Positions 1 to 8,344 are shown, numbered from the stretch's first letter. The stretch: 64,000 nt of DNA from Proteobacteria bacterium UBA2363 (GCA_002344355.1 DDTN01000051.1:29513-93512); one strand, 5' to 3'. Translations and numbers: made by a program. The notes: a model not told the origin generated them from the letters alone.

Positions 1-1
1 G

Positions 2-925
2 TGGGAGGGCGCGATCGGCAACCAGTGCCCGGAAACGGCGATCGACGTCGATGCCCTGACCGGCGGCTGGTTCGCCCCCTACAGCAACGGCCAGGGTTTC
101 ACGGCACGCTGGTTCCCGCAGGAAAAGGTCCTGTTCATGCCCTGGTTCACCTACTCCGTCGAGGGGGGCCAGGAGCGCGACGAACTGCGCTGGTTCGCGC
201 TGTTCGCCGACGTCGATCCGGAGGCCGGCCCGGTCGAGAGCATCGAGTTCAGCATCCTGCAGGTGCTGGGCGGCAATTTCGACGCGCCCCCTGCGGTGTC
301 CGGCACCGTGGTCGGCCAGGCCACCCTGCGCATGTTCTCCTGCTACGAGGGCGTGCTGGACTACCAGTTCGATCCGGGCGTCAACGACGGCGCGACCGGC
401 TCGATCACCATGAGCCGCCTGCTCGACCTGACCAGCGACTGCACCGAGTTCGACGGTGCCGAGCTGCCGGCCAACGCCAGGTTCGATCCGCTCTACAGCG
501 GCAGCTGGTTCGATCCCGAGACCGCCGGCCAGGGCCTTGAACTGTTCCGGTTCCGCGGTGGCGGCACCGGCGGCAGCGACCTCGGCAACTTCTACGGCGC
601 CTGGTTCACGTTCGCGCCGGAGCCGGAGGAGCCGGGCCCGCCGGCGCCGGCCGGGCAGCGCTGGTTCACCCTGCAGGGGGTGTTCGGCGTCACCGACACC
701 AGCTTCAAGAGCAACATCATCCTGAACGTCGGCGGCAGCTTCGACAACGAGCCCTCCCTGCCCGGTGCGCGCCAGGGCGAGGTCGTGCTGGAGTCCGTGG
801 CCTGCGACCGCCTCAAGCTGACCTACACCTTCGACGACAACGAGGACATCGGCGAATTCCGCGACCTCGAGGGCGAGATCCTTCTGCACCGCCTGGGCGC
901 CTGCCCCGAGGATCCCGAGGACTGA
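2..925 (+). CDS. Exported protein with WFxPxxxGQG repeats (5' truncated)
   Basis: The reading frame is open from the first bases of the window, so the gene starts upstream and only its last 307 residues are seen. It contains recurring segments of the form GxWFxPxxxGQGF (near the left edge) and GSWFDPETAGQGLELF (about nt 500-545), each followed by alternating aromatic and small residues (MPWFTYS, NFYGAWFTF) that suggest beta-strands. This repeat type occurs in secreted proteins of Xanthomonadales-like bacteria, but I cannot assign a function. An acidic, proline-rich linker (about nt 610-655) precedes the last module. Two cysteine-containing strands (FSCYEGV, ESVACDR) sit at equivalent places in two modules. 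It ends in an acidic tail without an obvious sorting tag. A start at the internal ATG at 137 would cut through the first repeat, so it is rejected. Confidence 0.7.
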   Translation, partial: WEGAIGNQCPETAIDVDALTGGWFAPYSNGQGFTARWFPQEKVLFMPWFTYSVEGGQERDELRWFALFADVDPEAGPVESIEFSILQVLGGNFDAPPAVSGTVVGQATLRMFSCYEGVLDYQFDPGVNDGATGSITMSRLLDLTSDCTEFDGAELPANARFDPLYSGSWFDPETAGQGLELFRFRGGGTGGSDLGNFYGAWFTFAPEPEEPGPPAPAGQRWFTLQGVFGVTDTSFKSNIILNVGGSFDNEPSLPGARQGEVVLESVACDRLKLTYTFDDNEDIGEFRDLEGEILLHRLGACPEDPED

Positions 926-935
926 ACGCCGTCCA

Positions 936-962
936 GCCGGGCCCGCCACCGGGCGGCCCGGC
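936..962 (+). terminator. GC-rich hairpin, possible terminator
   Basis: About 10 nt after the preceding stop codon an imperfect inverted repeat (7 bp GCCGGGC/GCCCGGC, then a bulged C and 4 more pairs) could form a hairpin. There is no T-run, so intrinsic termination is only possible. Confidence 0.3.
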
Positions 963-1046
963 CGGGGCCGGATGCCCGGTCCCCGACGTCGGGACGCCCG
1001 GCTGGCGCCGCGACCGCCCCCGCCGCCGCGCCGCAGGAGCCATGCC

Positions 1047-1697
1047 ATGCGCAAACCGCGTATCCGCCGCCACCTGCTGACCGGCCTGCTGGTGTTCTTC
1101 CCGATCTGGCTGACCTGGATCGTGCTCAAGTTCGTGGTCGGCACGCTGTCGACGGTGACCGCCCCGGTGGTCCGCCCGCTGTTCAACAACCTGCATGGGC
1201 ATGTGCCCTGGCTGGGCTACGAGTGGCTGCAGACCCTGGTCAGCGTCGCGCTCACCCTGTTGCTGCTGTTCCTGCTCGGCTACCTGGCCGGCCAGGTGAT
1301 CGGCAAGCAGGCGATCGAGGTCTTCGACCGCCTGGTGGCGCGCATCCCGCTGGTGCAGAGCGTGTACGGCGGCGCCAAGAAGCTGCTCAACGTCCTGCAG
1401 ACCCAGCCCGGAAACGCCCAGCGCGTGGTGCTGATCGACTTCCCGCACAAGGGCATGCAGGTCATCGGCCTGGTCACCCGCGTCCTGCGCGAACCAGGCA
1501 GCGGCCGGGAGCTGGCGGCGGTCTACGTCCCGACCACGCCGAACCCGACGTCGGGATACCTCGAGCTGGTGCCCCTGGAGAACCTGACGGCCACCGACAT
1601 GAGCCTGGACGAGGCGATGAGCTTCATTATCTCGGGCGGCGCGATCGCGCCCGAGCGCTTCGATCCCGCGCACCGCGAGCCCCCCGCGGCGGCCTGA
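1047..1697 (+). CDS. DUF502 family membrane protein
   Basis: A 216-residue inner-membrane protein. An N-terminal basic stretch (MRKPRIRRH) is followed by a hydrophobic segment at about residues 9-32 (LLTGLLVFFPIWLTWIV) and a second at about 68-90 (LVSVALTLLLLFLLGYLAG), then a soluble domain with IPLVQSVYGGAKKLL, which is characteristic of DUF502 proteins. The family's function is not established. The start at 1047 is preferred because AGGAG lies 7-8 nt upstream. An in-frame ATG at 972 would add an Arg/Pro-rich extension that does not look like protein. The last residues are Pro/Ala-rich. The gene stands alone, followed by a 279-bp gap that contains a dispersed repeat. Confidence 0.85.
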   Translation: MRKPRIRRHLLTGLLVFFPIWLTWIVLKFVVGTLSTVTAPVVRPLFNNLHGHVPWLGYEWLQTLVSVALTLLLLFLLGYLAGQVIGKQAIEVFDRLVARIPLVQSVYGGAKKLLNVLQTQPGNAQRVVLIDFPHKGMQVIGLVTRVLREPGSGRELAAVYVPTTPNPTSGYLELVPLENLTATDMSLDEAMSFIISGGAIAPERFDPAHREPPAAA

Positions 1698-1850
1698 GCG
1701 GCCTCCGCGCGGCGCGATCGGCGTCGGGCAGGGGAGGGAGCAGGGAGCGATCCGGTCCGCCCTGCCGCGGATCGCCGGGCCGGCGCCTGGCCGGCGGAAC
1801 CGTCCGGGCCGGGAGGGTGCCCTCGCCGTCGAGGGCGCCCTGCTTCGATC

Positions 1851-1978
1851 CGGCGGCCATGGATGGCCGCTCGGCGAAGCAAGTGCGAAAGCAGTTGATT
1901 CGACGGAAGCCCGTCCGGACCTGCGCCGGACGGGCGACTTGAAAGACGACCAGGACGGTCGTTCTTCAACAAGCGGCT
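1851..1978. repeat. Dispersed 128-bp hairpin repeat, copy 1
   Basis: This 128-bp block matches 24239-24366 without gaps, with 11 mismatches by hand count (about 91% identity). It can form three hairpins: an 8-bp stem GCGGCCAT/ATGGCCGC with a 2-nt loop (1853-1870); a 9-bp stem CCCGTCCGG/CCGGACGGG with a 7-nt loop (1910-1934); and a 13-position A/T-rich stem at 1939-1951 with 1957-1969 carrying one A-C mismatch and one G-U pair. The block ends inside the stop codon of the glsB-like gene on the minus strand. No transposase is present. It resembles a REP- or MITE-like intergenic element. Its third hairpin could act as a terminator for glsB. Confidence 0.85.
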
Positions 1979-2228
1979 AGGCGCGCTTGATCAGTCCGAT
2001 AAGCAGCAACAGGATGATCGCGCCGATCATCGCGTAGATGATCGCGCCGACGATGCCGGTGAGGCCCAGGCCCAGGCCGGGCAGCAGCCAGCCGGCGAGG
2101 AAGGCGCCGACGATGCCGACCACGATGTTGCCGACCACGCCGAAGCCGTAGCCGCGGACGATCTGCCCCGCCAGGAAACCGGCGATGCCGCCGACCACCA
2201 GCCAGATGATGAGTGCTTCCACGCTCAT
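1977..2228 (-). CDS. GlsB/YeaQ/YmgE family stress-response membrane protein
   Basis: An 83-residue, very hydrophobic protein with three predicted membrane spans (about residues 4-22, 30-55 and 58-80) and the glycine-rich signatures GGIAGFLAG and GNIVVGIVGAFLAGWLL of the transglycosylase-associated (GlsB/YeaQ/YmgE) family. Family members are small inner-membrane proteins linked to general or envelope stress; the biochemical role is unknown. The start MSVEALIIWL has GGAGG about 9 nt upstream. The length is typical. The stop codon overlaps the edge of a dispersed repeat, so the 3' end of the transcript would carry the repeat's hairpins. Confidence 0.88.
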   Translation of the reverse strand: MSVEALIIWLVVGGIAGFLAGQIVRGYGFGVVGNIVVGIVGAFLAGWLLPGLGLGLTGIVGAIIYAMIGAIILLLLIGLIKRA

Positions 2229-2398
2229 GCCATTTCCCTCCGTTGCGCATGCCTGGTGCCGGGCGCGGGCCCGGCCGTCGCGCCGGGCTGGCGGCGACCC
2301 GGGCAGCATGGTCCGGCCGGCGGCGCCTGTCATGCGGCAGTGCGGCGAGCGCCGGCGAACAGGCGCTCCCGGCCCGGCCAGGACCGGGGGGGCGGGAC

Positions 2399-3403
2399 TC
2401 AGCCCGCCGCGTGGTAGCCGGCGACCCGCTCGACTTCGTTGCGCGAGCCCAGGATCACCGGGATCCGCTGGTGCAGGCCGGTCGGCTGCACGTCGAGGAT
2501 GCGCTCCAGCCCGGTGCTGGCGGCGCCGCCGGCCTGCTCGACGATCATCGCCATCGGGTTGGCCTCGTACATCAGGCGCAACCGGCCGGGCTTGGCCGGG
2601 TCCTTGTTGTCGCGGGGGTACATGAAGATGCCGCCGCGGCTGAGGATGCGATGCACGTCGGCGACCATCGAGGCCACCCAGCGCATGTTGAAGTCGACGC
2701 CGCGCGGGCCCTCGCGGCCGGCCAGCAGCTCGCCGATGTAGCGCTGCACCGGCGGCTGCCACCAGCGCTGGTTGGAGGCGTTGATCGCGAACTCGCGGGT
2801 GTCCTCGGGGATGCGCAGGTTGTCGGCGGTCAGCATGAAGCTGCCGCGCTCGCGGTCCAGGGTGAACACCGCCACGCCGTCGCCGACGGTCAGCACCAGC
2901 AGCGTGCTGGGTCCGTACACGGCATAGCCGGCGGCGACCTGCCGGCTGCCCGGCTGCAGGAAGGCCGACTCGTCGGGCTCGGTGACGCCGTCCGGGCAGC
3001 GCAGCACCGAGAAGATGGTGCCCACCGAGATGTTGACGTCGATGTTGGAGGAGCCGTCCAGCGGGTCGAACAGCAGCAGGTACTCGCCCTTGGGATAGCG
3101 GTGCGGGATCGGGTGGGGATGCTCCATCTCCTCCGAAGCCAGCGCCGCCAGGTGGCCGCCCCATTCGTTGGCGTCGAGCAGGATCTCGTTGGCGATCACG
3201 TCCAGCTTCTTCTGCACCTCGCCCTGGACGTTCTCCTCGTCGGCGCTGCCCAGCACGTTGCCCAGCGCGCCCTTGCCGATCGCCACCGAGATCGCCTTGC
3301 AGGCGCGCGCCACCACCTCGATCAGCAGGCGCAGGTCGGCCTTGATGCGGCCGTCGGCATGCTGCTTCTCGATCAGGTAGCGGGTCAGCGAGACAGGGGA
3401 CAT
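2399..3403 (-). CDS. fbp: Class I fructose-1,6-bisphosphatase
   Basis: A 334-residue cytosolic enzyme that hydrolyses fructose 1,6-bisphosphate to fructose 6-phosphate in gluconeogenesis. Diagnostic features are the metal- and phosphate-binding segment FDPLDGSSNID and the SEEME segment (both central to class I FBPases), plus YAVYGPSTLLVLT and GIFMYPRDN in the C-terminal half. Length is normal. The start MSPVSLTRYLIEKQ is chosen over an upstream ATG at 3430 because it matches the family N-terminus and has GGAG about 9 nt upstream. It lies between glsB and a thioesterase gene on the same strand. No regulatory site is evident. Confidence 0.96.
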   Translation of the reverse strand: MSPVSLTRYLIEKQHADGRIKADLRLLIEVVARACKAISVAIGKGALGNVLGSADEENVQGEVQKKLDVIANEILLDANEWGGHLAALASEEMEHPHPIPHRYPKGEYLLLFDPLDGSSNIDVNISVGTIFSVLRCPDGVTEPDESAFLQPGSRQVAAGYAVYGPSTLLVLTVGDGVAVFTLDRERGSFMLTADNLRIPEDTREFAINASNQRWWQPPVQRYIGELLAGREGPRGVDFNMRWVASMVADVHRILSRGGIFMYPRDNKDPAKPGRLRLMYEANPMAMIVEQAGGAASTGLERILDVQPTGLHQRIPVILGSRNEVERVAGYHAAG

Positions 3404-3479
3404 GGGGCGGGCTCCGGCGGGGGTCGCCATTGTGCCGGAGCCGCCGCGGCGGTGCAGGCGGCGGTCCGGCGCCGCCGCG

Positions 3480-3920
3480 TCAGCCGGCCGGCTGCGGACG
3501 GGCGACCACCGCCATGGTCAGCCGCGAGACGCAGACCAGCCGGCCGGCCCCGTCCTCGACGCGGATCGACCAGACCTGGGTGCTGCGCCCGAGGTGCTCG
3601 GGGCGGGCGCTGCCGGTGACGACGCCCTCGCGCAGGGCGCGCACGTGGTTGGCGTTGATCTCCAGGCCCACGGCATGTTCGCGGTCGGGATCGTCCAGGC
3701 ACAGCCAGGCGGCCAGGCTGCCCAGCGTCTCGGCCAGCGCCACCGAGGCGCCCCCGTGCAGCAGGCCGAACGGCTGCCGGGTGCGGGCGTCGACCGGCAT
3801 GGTGCCGCGCAGGGCGTCGTCGTCCAGGGCGGTGATCCGTATGCCCAGCGCCTCGCCCAGGGTGCCGGGGGTCAGGGCGTTGAGCTGGTCCAGCGACGGA
3901 CGGCGTTTCCAGGGCGGCAT
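3480..3920 (-). CDS. PaaI/YbdB-type hotdog-fold thioesterase
   Basis: A 146-residue hotdog-fold protein that probably hydrolyses an acyl- or aryl-CoA. The family signature FGLLHGGASVALAETLGS (about residues 51-68) contains the HGG and downstream Glu of the active site, and EINANHVRALREG matches the second conserved strand. The exact substrate (4-hydroxyphenylacetyl-CoA, DHNA-CoA or another) cannot be decided from sequence. GGAG lies 8 nt before the start. It is downstream of phhA on the same strand but separated by a strong hairpin, so co-transcription is doubtful. The downstream neighbour is fbp. Confidence 0.85.
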   Translation of the reverse strand: MPPWKRRPSLDQLNALTPGTLGEALGIRITALDDDALRGTMPVDARTRQPFGLLHGGASVALAETLGSLAAWLCLDDPDREHAVGLEINANHVRALREGVVTGSARPEHLGRSTQVWSIRVEDGAGRLVCVSRLTMAVVARPQPAG

Positions 3921-3954
3921 CGCGATCTCCGGTCGGGACCGGCATTGCAGCCGA

Positions 3955-3988
3955 TCGCCACGGCGCCGGCAAGCCGGCGCCGTGGCGA
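3955..3988 (-). terminator. 16-bp perfect hairpin after phhA
   Basis: A perfect 16-bp inverted repeat (arms 3955-3970 and 3973-3988, 2-nt loop) lies 6 nt after the phhA stop codon and 34 nt before the thioesterase start. It lacks a T-run but is the strongest hairpin I saw in the window. It could terminate the phhA transcript or protect its 3' end. Confidence 0.5.
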
Positions 3989-3994
3989 GGGTGC

Positions 3995-4888
3995 TCAGAC
4001 GTCGCCGCCCTCGGCCCAGCCCTCGCCGGTGCCGCGGTTGAACACGGTGTCGGTGTCCAGCACGGTCCCGGCCGGGATCGCCGGCAGCGCCGCCACGCGC
4101 GCGTAGATCGGCGTGAAGTCCGGCCGGGTCGCGGCGAACAGCTGCTCGAAGTCGTCGATCACGAAATAGGTCTTCTGGTAGCTGTCGATCCGGTAGCGGG
4201 TGCGCATGATCCGTTCCAGGTCGAAGCCGATCCGGTTGGGTGCCGCGCTCTCCAGGCAGTGGATCGATTCGCCCTTGCTGGAGACGATGCCGGCGCCGTA
4301 GATGCGCAGGCCCTCGGCGCTGCGGATCAGGCCGAACTCGACCGTGTACCAGTAAAGGCGCGTGAGGTTGGCCAGCGCCTCCTCGCCCAGGCCATGCGCC
4401 TTGACCCCGCCGCGGCCATAGGCCTGCATGTAGTCGGCGAACACGGGGTTGAACAGCAGCGGCACGTGGCCGAACAGGTCGTGGAACAGGTCCGGCTCGG
4501 CGATGTAGTCGATCTGCTCGGGCTTGCGGATCCACCAGGTCACCGGGAAGCGGCGGTTGGCCAGGTGTTCGAAGAAAGTGAGCTCGGGCAGCAGGCCCTC
4601 GACCGCGACCAGGGTCCAGCCGGTTTCCGCCTCGAGCAGGCGGTTGATGTCGGTGAACCTGGGAATGCGGTCGGCGCTCATGCGCAGGCCGTCCAGGGCG
4701 TCCAGGTGCTCCCGGCAGGCGCGGCCGGGCAGGATCGCCATCTGCCGCTCGAACAGCGTCGCCCAGGTCTGGTGGTCGGTCGCGTCGTAGTCGTCCCAGG
4801 GCTGCTCGACCACGGCCGTGGTGTAGACCGGGACGTAGCCCTTGTCGGTCTGCTGGTGCTCGACGCGGCGGGGGGAGCGGGTGTCCAT
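3995..4888 (-). CDS. phhA: Phenylalanine 4-monooxygenase
   Basis: A 297-residue, iron- and pterin-dependent aromatic amino acid hydroxylase that converts phenylalanine to tyrosine, the first step of phenylalanine catabolism. Bacterial-type catalytic domain only, without the N-terminal ACT domain of animal enzymes. The iron ligands are visible: His136 and His141 in EPDLFHDLFGHVPLL and Glu184 in YWYTVEFGLI. SKGESIHCL and the C-terminal YFVIDDFEQLF also match the family. It is divergent from an Lrp/AsnC regulator across 123 bp, an arrangement that suggests control by amino-acid-responsive Lrp. The gene is followed by a 16-bp hairpin. The start at 4888 is the only reasonable one. Confidence 0.96.
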   Translation of the reverse strand: MDTRSPRRVEHQQTDKGYVPVYTTAVVEQPWDDYDATDHQTWATLFERQMAILPGRACREHLDALDGLRMSADRIPRFTDINRLLEAETGWTLVAVEGLLPELTFFEHLANRRFPVTWWIRKPEQIDYIAEPDLFHDLFGHVPLLFNPVFADYMQAYGRGGVKAHGLGEEALANLTRLYWYTVEFGLIRSAEGLRIYGAGIVSSKGESIHCLESAAPNRIGFDLERIMRTRYRIDSYQKTYFVIDDFEQLFAATRPDFTPIYARVAALPAIPAGTVLDTDTVFNRGTGEGWAEGGDV

Positions 4889-4946
4889 GGCACGACCTGT
4901 GGCTTCTGGTGTTGCACGATCCTAGCGCAGCCGCGGCGCAACAGGC

Positions 4947-4974
4947 TTGCTACATCGCGCCCTGCCGGGATAAT
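4947..4974 (+). promoter_or_regulatory. Predicted sigma70 promoter of the lrp-like gene
   Basis: TTGCTA (4947-4952) and GATAAT (4969-4974) are separated by 16 nt, close to the sigma70 consensus and strikingly A/T-rich for this genome. Transcription would start near 4981, about 30 nt before the ATG at 5012. Confidence 0.55.
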
Positions 4975-4987
4975 CGGGCAATAATCC
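4968..4987. promoter_or_regulatory. Candidate Lrp operator between phhA and lrp
   Basis: GGATAAT and ATAATCC form an imperfect inverted repeat of 20 bp, in which 7 of 10 positions pair. It overlaps the predicted -10 of the regulator gene. This would fit autorepression and control of divergent phhA, but binding is an inference. Confidence 0.35.
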
Positions 4988-5011
4988 GCCAGGATTGGAG
5001 GACAAGACGCA

Positions 5012-5482
5012 ATGTTCGACCTCGACCGCACCGACCTCGCCCTGCTCGCCGTGCTCCAGCGCGAGGGCCGCATCGCCAACAGCGAGCTGGCCGAACGCGT
5101 GAACCTGTCGGCCTCGGCCTGCCTGCGGCGGGTCCAGCGCCTTGAACGCGGCGGCGTGATCGCCGGCTACGCTGCGCGCCTGGATCCCGCCGCGCTCGGC
5201 CTGGGCCTGACCGCCTTCGTCCGGGTGCAGCTGGAGAAGCACGGCTCGGGTTCCACCGACGCCTTCGCCGAGGCCGTGCGTTCCTGGGACGAGGTGGTCG
5301 CCTGTCACGCCCTGACCGGCGACATGGACTACCTGCTCCAGGTCGTCGTGCGCGACCTCGAGCACTTCTCGCGGTTCCTGCTCGACCGGCTGCTCAACGC
5401 CACCGGCGTCGCCGACGTCAACTCCAGCTTCGTGCTGCGCACCGTCAAGGCCGCCGCCGGCCTGCCCCTGCCGGCCTCGTGA
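5012..5482 (+). CDS. Lrp/AsnC family transcriptional regulator
   Basis: A 156-residue regulator. The N-terminal winged helix (about residues 1-60) carries the family pattern LDRTDLALLAVLQREGRI then NSELAERVNLSASACLRRVQRLE. The C-terminal RAM ligand-binding domain follows, with the conserved VVACHALTGDMDYLLQV and a C-terminal strand segment (NSSFVLRTVK). It is divergent from phhA, so it most likely senses phenylalanine or tyrosine and controls phhA. This is inferred from the neighbourhood. GGAGG lies about 10 nt before the start, and a near-consensus promoter and A/T-rich dyad lie upstream. Confidence 0.92.
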   Translation: MFDLDRTDLALLAVLQREGRIANSELAERVNLSASACLRRVQRLERGGVIAGYAARLDPAALGLGLTAFVRVQLEKHGSGSTDAFAEAVRSWDEVVACHALTGDMDYLLQVVVRDLEHFSRFLLDRLLNATGVADVNSSFVLRTVKAAAGLPLPAS

Positions 5483-5558
5483 GCGATCCGGCGGCGACCG
5501 TCTGGCCCCTGTCGCCCGCTCCCTGCGATTCCCGTGCGGTCGCCACGGGAACACCGCC

Positions 5559-7865
5559 ATGCCGCTCCGCCACGCCCTCCTGACGCTCCTGCTGGCCCTC
5601 GCCGGGCCGCTGCAGGCCACCGTGTACACCCTGGATTCCACCGCCGACCAGTTCGGCGAGGACCCGGGCACCTGCACCCTGCGCGAGGCGATCCAGGCCG
5701 CCAGCACCGACAGCGCCTTCGGCGGCTGCCCGGCCGGCACCCTGCTCGACACCATCAACCTGCCGTTCACCAGCGAGTTCCGGATCACCCGCGCCGGCAC
5801 CGGCGAGGACGGCAACGCCACCGGCGACTTCGACGTCTCCGGTACCGGCGCGATCATCATCCAGGGCCTGGGCGCCCAGCACACCATCATCGACGGCCGC
5901 GGACTGGACCGGGTGTTCGACGTCCTGCCGGGGGACATCGACCTCTACCTGCTGGACGTCACGGTGCGCGGCGGCGACGCCGGCCTCCAGAGCGGCGGCG
6001 GCGTGCGCATGCGCGGGCGCAGCCTGGTGGTCCGCCGTGCGCACCTGACCGGCAACACCGCCCAGCTCGGCGGCGCCCTGTGGGCGGCCAGCGGCACCGG
6101 CACCATCCAGGTCTGGGAAAGCGCCCTGACCGGCAACCTCAGCACCAACGTCGGCGGCGGCATCTACATGGCCGCGGACCGCCAGCTCGACATGGTCAAC
6201 ACCACGCTCAGCGGCAACGTCGCCGTCGGCCAGGCCGGCGCCCTCTACTTCTCCGCCGGCCAGGCCCGCCTCAAGTCGGTGACGGTGAGCGCCAACAGCG
6301 CCCGCGTCCGGGGCGGTGCCCAGTTCGAGAGCGGCTCGGTGCGCCTGGACAATTCGATCTTCCACGGCAACGCCGCCCGCGACCTGCCCGGCACCGACGC
6401 CGACCTGTACTGCCGCTCCGCCACGATCAGCCACGGCTTCAACACCTGGGACCGCCGCGACTGCCCGCTGCAGGCCCCGCAGGCCAGCGACAGCAGCGAG
6501 GACCCGCTGCTCGGCGCGCTGACCGACGCCGGCGAGGGCGTGCCGGTGCATCCGCTGCTGCCGCTCAGCCCGGCGATCGACACCGGCGGCCTGCTGCCCA
6601 ACGACGGCAGCGACGGTCACTGCCGCGGCACCGACCAGCGCCGCATCGAGCGCGGCCGCTGCGACCGCGGCGCCTACGAGGCGATCTACACCTACACCGT
6701 CAACCGGACCTTCGACGCGCCCGACAGCAACCCGGGCAACGGCGTGTGCCTGAGCACCCTGGGCGGCTGCACCCTGCGCGCCGCCCTCCAGGAGGCCCGG
6801 CTCAGCGACCGCCCGGAGGCGATCCGCATCCCGGTCGGGCATTACCTGCTGGGCGTGCCGGGCCGCGACGAGGACCTGGCGGCCACCGGCGACCTCGACA
6901 TCCGCGGCAACGACGGCCAGGGCCGGCTGCTGGTCGGGGCCGGTCCCGGCCTGACCGTGATCGACGCCGGCGGCATCGACCGCGTGTTCGACAGCCGCGG
7001 CGGTTCGCTCACCGACGCGCCGATCGGCCTGTACGGCATGACCCTGACCGGCGGCGATGCGCGCACCCAGGGCGCCGACGCCGGCTCCGGCGGCGCCCTG
7101 AACCTGCATGTCGGCATGCCGGTCACCCTCGACCGGGTCTGGATCGACCGCTCCACGGCCCAGGCCGATGGCGGCGGCGCCCGCCTGCTGGGCAGCACCG
7201 GCGTGCCGTTGCTGATGCGCGACGTGGCGATCACCCGCAATCGCGCCGGTCGCGACGGCGGCGGCCTGTACCTGGCGCAGGGACAGCCGTTCACCCTGGT
7301 GAACGCGCTGGTCGCCGACAACCGGGCGAACCGCAACGGCGGCGGTCTGGCGGCCAGCAACAGCCAGTGGACCGAGCTGGTGCACTGCACCGTGACCGGC
7401 AACCATGCGGGGGGCGCCGGGGGCGGCTTCTCGACCTTCTCGAACCTGGTGCTGACCGGCACGGTGGTCGCCGGCAACCGCAACGGCGATGGCCAGCGCC
7501 CGGACTGTCATCTGAGTTCCGGCCCGGTGGTCTCCGGCGGCTACAACCTGATCGGCGCGACCGGTGCCGGTTGCGCCATCAGTGGCGACGGCACCGGCAA
7601 CCAGGTGGACCTCGACGCCGCCCTGTCGGTGACCAGCCTGGTCGCCGGGCCGTTGCCGGCCGCCCTGCCACAGCCGGACAGCCCGCTGATCGCCGCCGAA
7701 CCGCAGGGGCGCTGCGGCGGCAGCGACGGCCAGCTGCTGCGCCGCGACCTGCACGGCCGGACGCGGCCGCCGCCGGGCCTGGGACCGGCCTGCAGCATCG
7801 GCGCCCTGGAGGCGATCTCCGACCTGGTCTTCGCCGATGGCCTGGACGACGGCTACGTGGACTGA
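5559..7865 (+). CDS. Secreted CSLREA-type right-handed beta-helix protein
   Basis: A 768-residue exported protein. A signal peptide (residues 1-20, ending GPLQA) is followed by two homologous halves. Each begins with a YT..(N/D)..FD..D..PG.GxCxxxxxCTLRxAxxxA-type CSLREA motif (CTLREAIQAASTD in the first half, CTLRAALQEARLSD in the second). Each half then has a long series of Gly-rich strands with GGG(I/L/V) and N.A...GG turns, typical of polymorphic-outer-membrane-protein or pectate-lyase-like beta-helices. Cysteines are regularly placed. It ends DLVFADGLDDGYVD, resembling the IFADGFE-like C-terminal tag of Lysobacterales secreted proteins. Its function is unknown; a surface or adhesion role is plausible. 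It lies 76 bp after the lrp gene. Confidence 0.85.
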   Translation: MPLRHALLTLLLALAGPLQATVYTLDSTADQFGEDPGTCTLREAIQAASTDSAFGGCPAGTLLDTINLPFTSEFRITRAGTGEDGNATGDFDVSGTGAIIIQGLGAQHTIIDGRGLDRVFDVLPGDIDLYLLDVTVRGGDAGLQSGGGVRMRGRSLVVRRAHLTGNTAQLGGALWAASGTGTIQVWESALTGNLSTNVGGGIYMAADRQLDMVNTTLSGNVAVGQAGALYFSAGQARLKSVTVSANSARVRGGAQFESGSVRLDNSIFHGNAARDLPGTDADLYCRSATISHGFNTWDRRDCPLQAPQASDSSEDPLLGALTDAGEGVPVHPLLPLSPAIDTGGLLPNDGSDGHCRGTDQRRIERGRCDRGAYEAIYTYTVNRTFDAPDSNPGNGVCLSTLGGCTLRAALQEARLSDRPEAIRIPVGHYLLGVPGRDEDLAATGDLDIRGNDGQGRLLVGAGPGLTVIDAGGIDRVFDSRGGSLTDAPIGLYGMTLTGGDARTQGADAGSGGALNLHVGMPVTLDRVWIDRSTAQADGGGARLLGSTGVPLLMRDVAITRNRAGRDGGGLYLAQGQPFTLVNALVADNRANRNGGGLAASNSQWTELVHCTVTGNHAGGAGGGFSTFSNLVLTGTVVAGNRNGDGQRPDCHLSSGPVVSGGYNLIGATGAGCAISGDGTGNQVDLDAALSVTSLVAGPLPAALPQPDSPLIAAEPQGRCGGSDGQLLRRDLHGRTRPPPGLGPACSIGALEAISDLVFADGLDDGYVD

Positions 7866-7966
7866 GCGCCGGCGCCAGCCGTCGGTCCGGTCCGCCATCG
7901 GGACCCGGCCGGCCCGGCCCGGCGCTCTGCTAGCCTGATCGCCGGGATCGCTGACCGGACCAGGCC

Positions 7967-8344
7967 ATGACGGGTGCCAGCAAGGATCGACCGGACGACC
8001 GCCTCGACGCCGTGGTCGCGAAGGCCCGCCGCGACGCCCAGGAGCGCGAGCGCGGCTATCGCGAGCGCGCCCTGAAGATGTACCCGTGGGTGTGCGGCCG
8101 CTGCGCCCGCGAGTTCACCGCGGCCAACCTGCGCGAGCTGACCGTCCACCACCGCAACCACAACCACGACGACAATCCGGCCGACGGCAGCAACTGGGAG
8201 CTGCTGTGCGTGTACTGCCACGACAACGAGCACTCGCGCCTGATCGACTGGACCGGCAGCAGCGCCCAGGCCGCCGAGCAGGCGCCGGAGGCTGCCACCG
8301 GCAATCCCTTCGCGGGACTGCGCGACCTGCTGGCGCGCAAGTAG
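7967..8344 (+). CDS. yajD: YajD-type HNH nuclease
   Basis: A 125-residue protein of the small HNH endonuclease family that includes E. coli YajD. The zinc-finger-like Cys pairs (CGRC at about residue 43 and CVYC at about 87), the TVHHRNHNHDDNP core and a final CHDNEH make up the HNH metal site. An N-terminal helical stretch rich in Arg/Glu precedes the nuclease core. The biological role of YajD is not established. The gene appears monocistronic, and I see no toxin-immunity or restriction partner next to it. Confidence 0.85.
   Translation: MTGASKDRPDDRLDAVVAKARRDAQERERGYRERALKMYPWVCGRCAREFTAANLRELTVHHRNHNHDDNPADGSNWELLCVYCHDNEHSRLIDWTGSSAQAAEQAPEAATGNPFAGLRDLLARK

Noticed and set aside
1850..1980. 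A small conserved protein encoded in both repeat copies on the minus strand (LKND.PGR.SS.PSGAGPD and so on)
   Set aside because: The 11 nucleotide differences between copies cause about 7 amino-acid changes while the hairpins are kept, so selection is on structure and not on a peptide.
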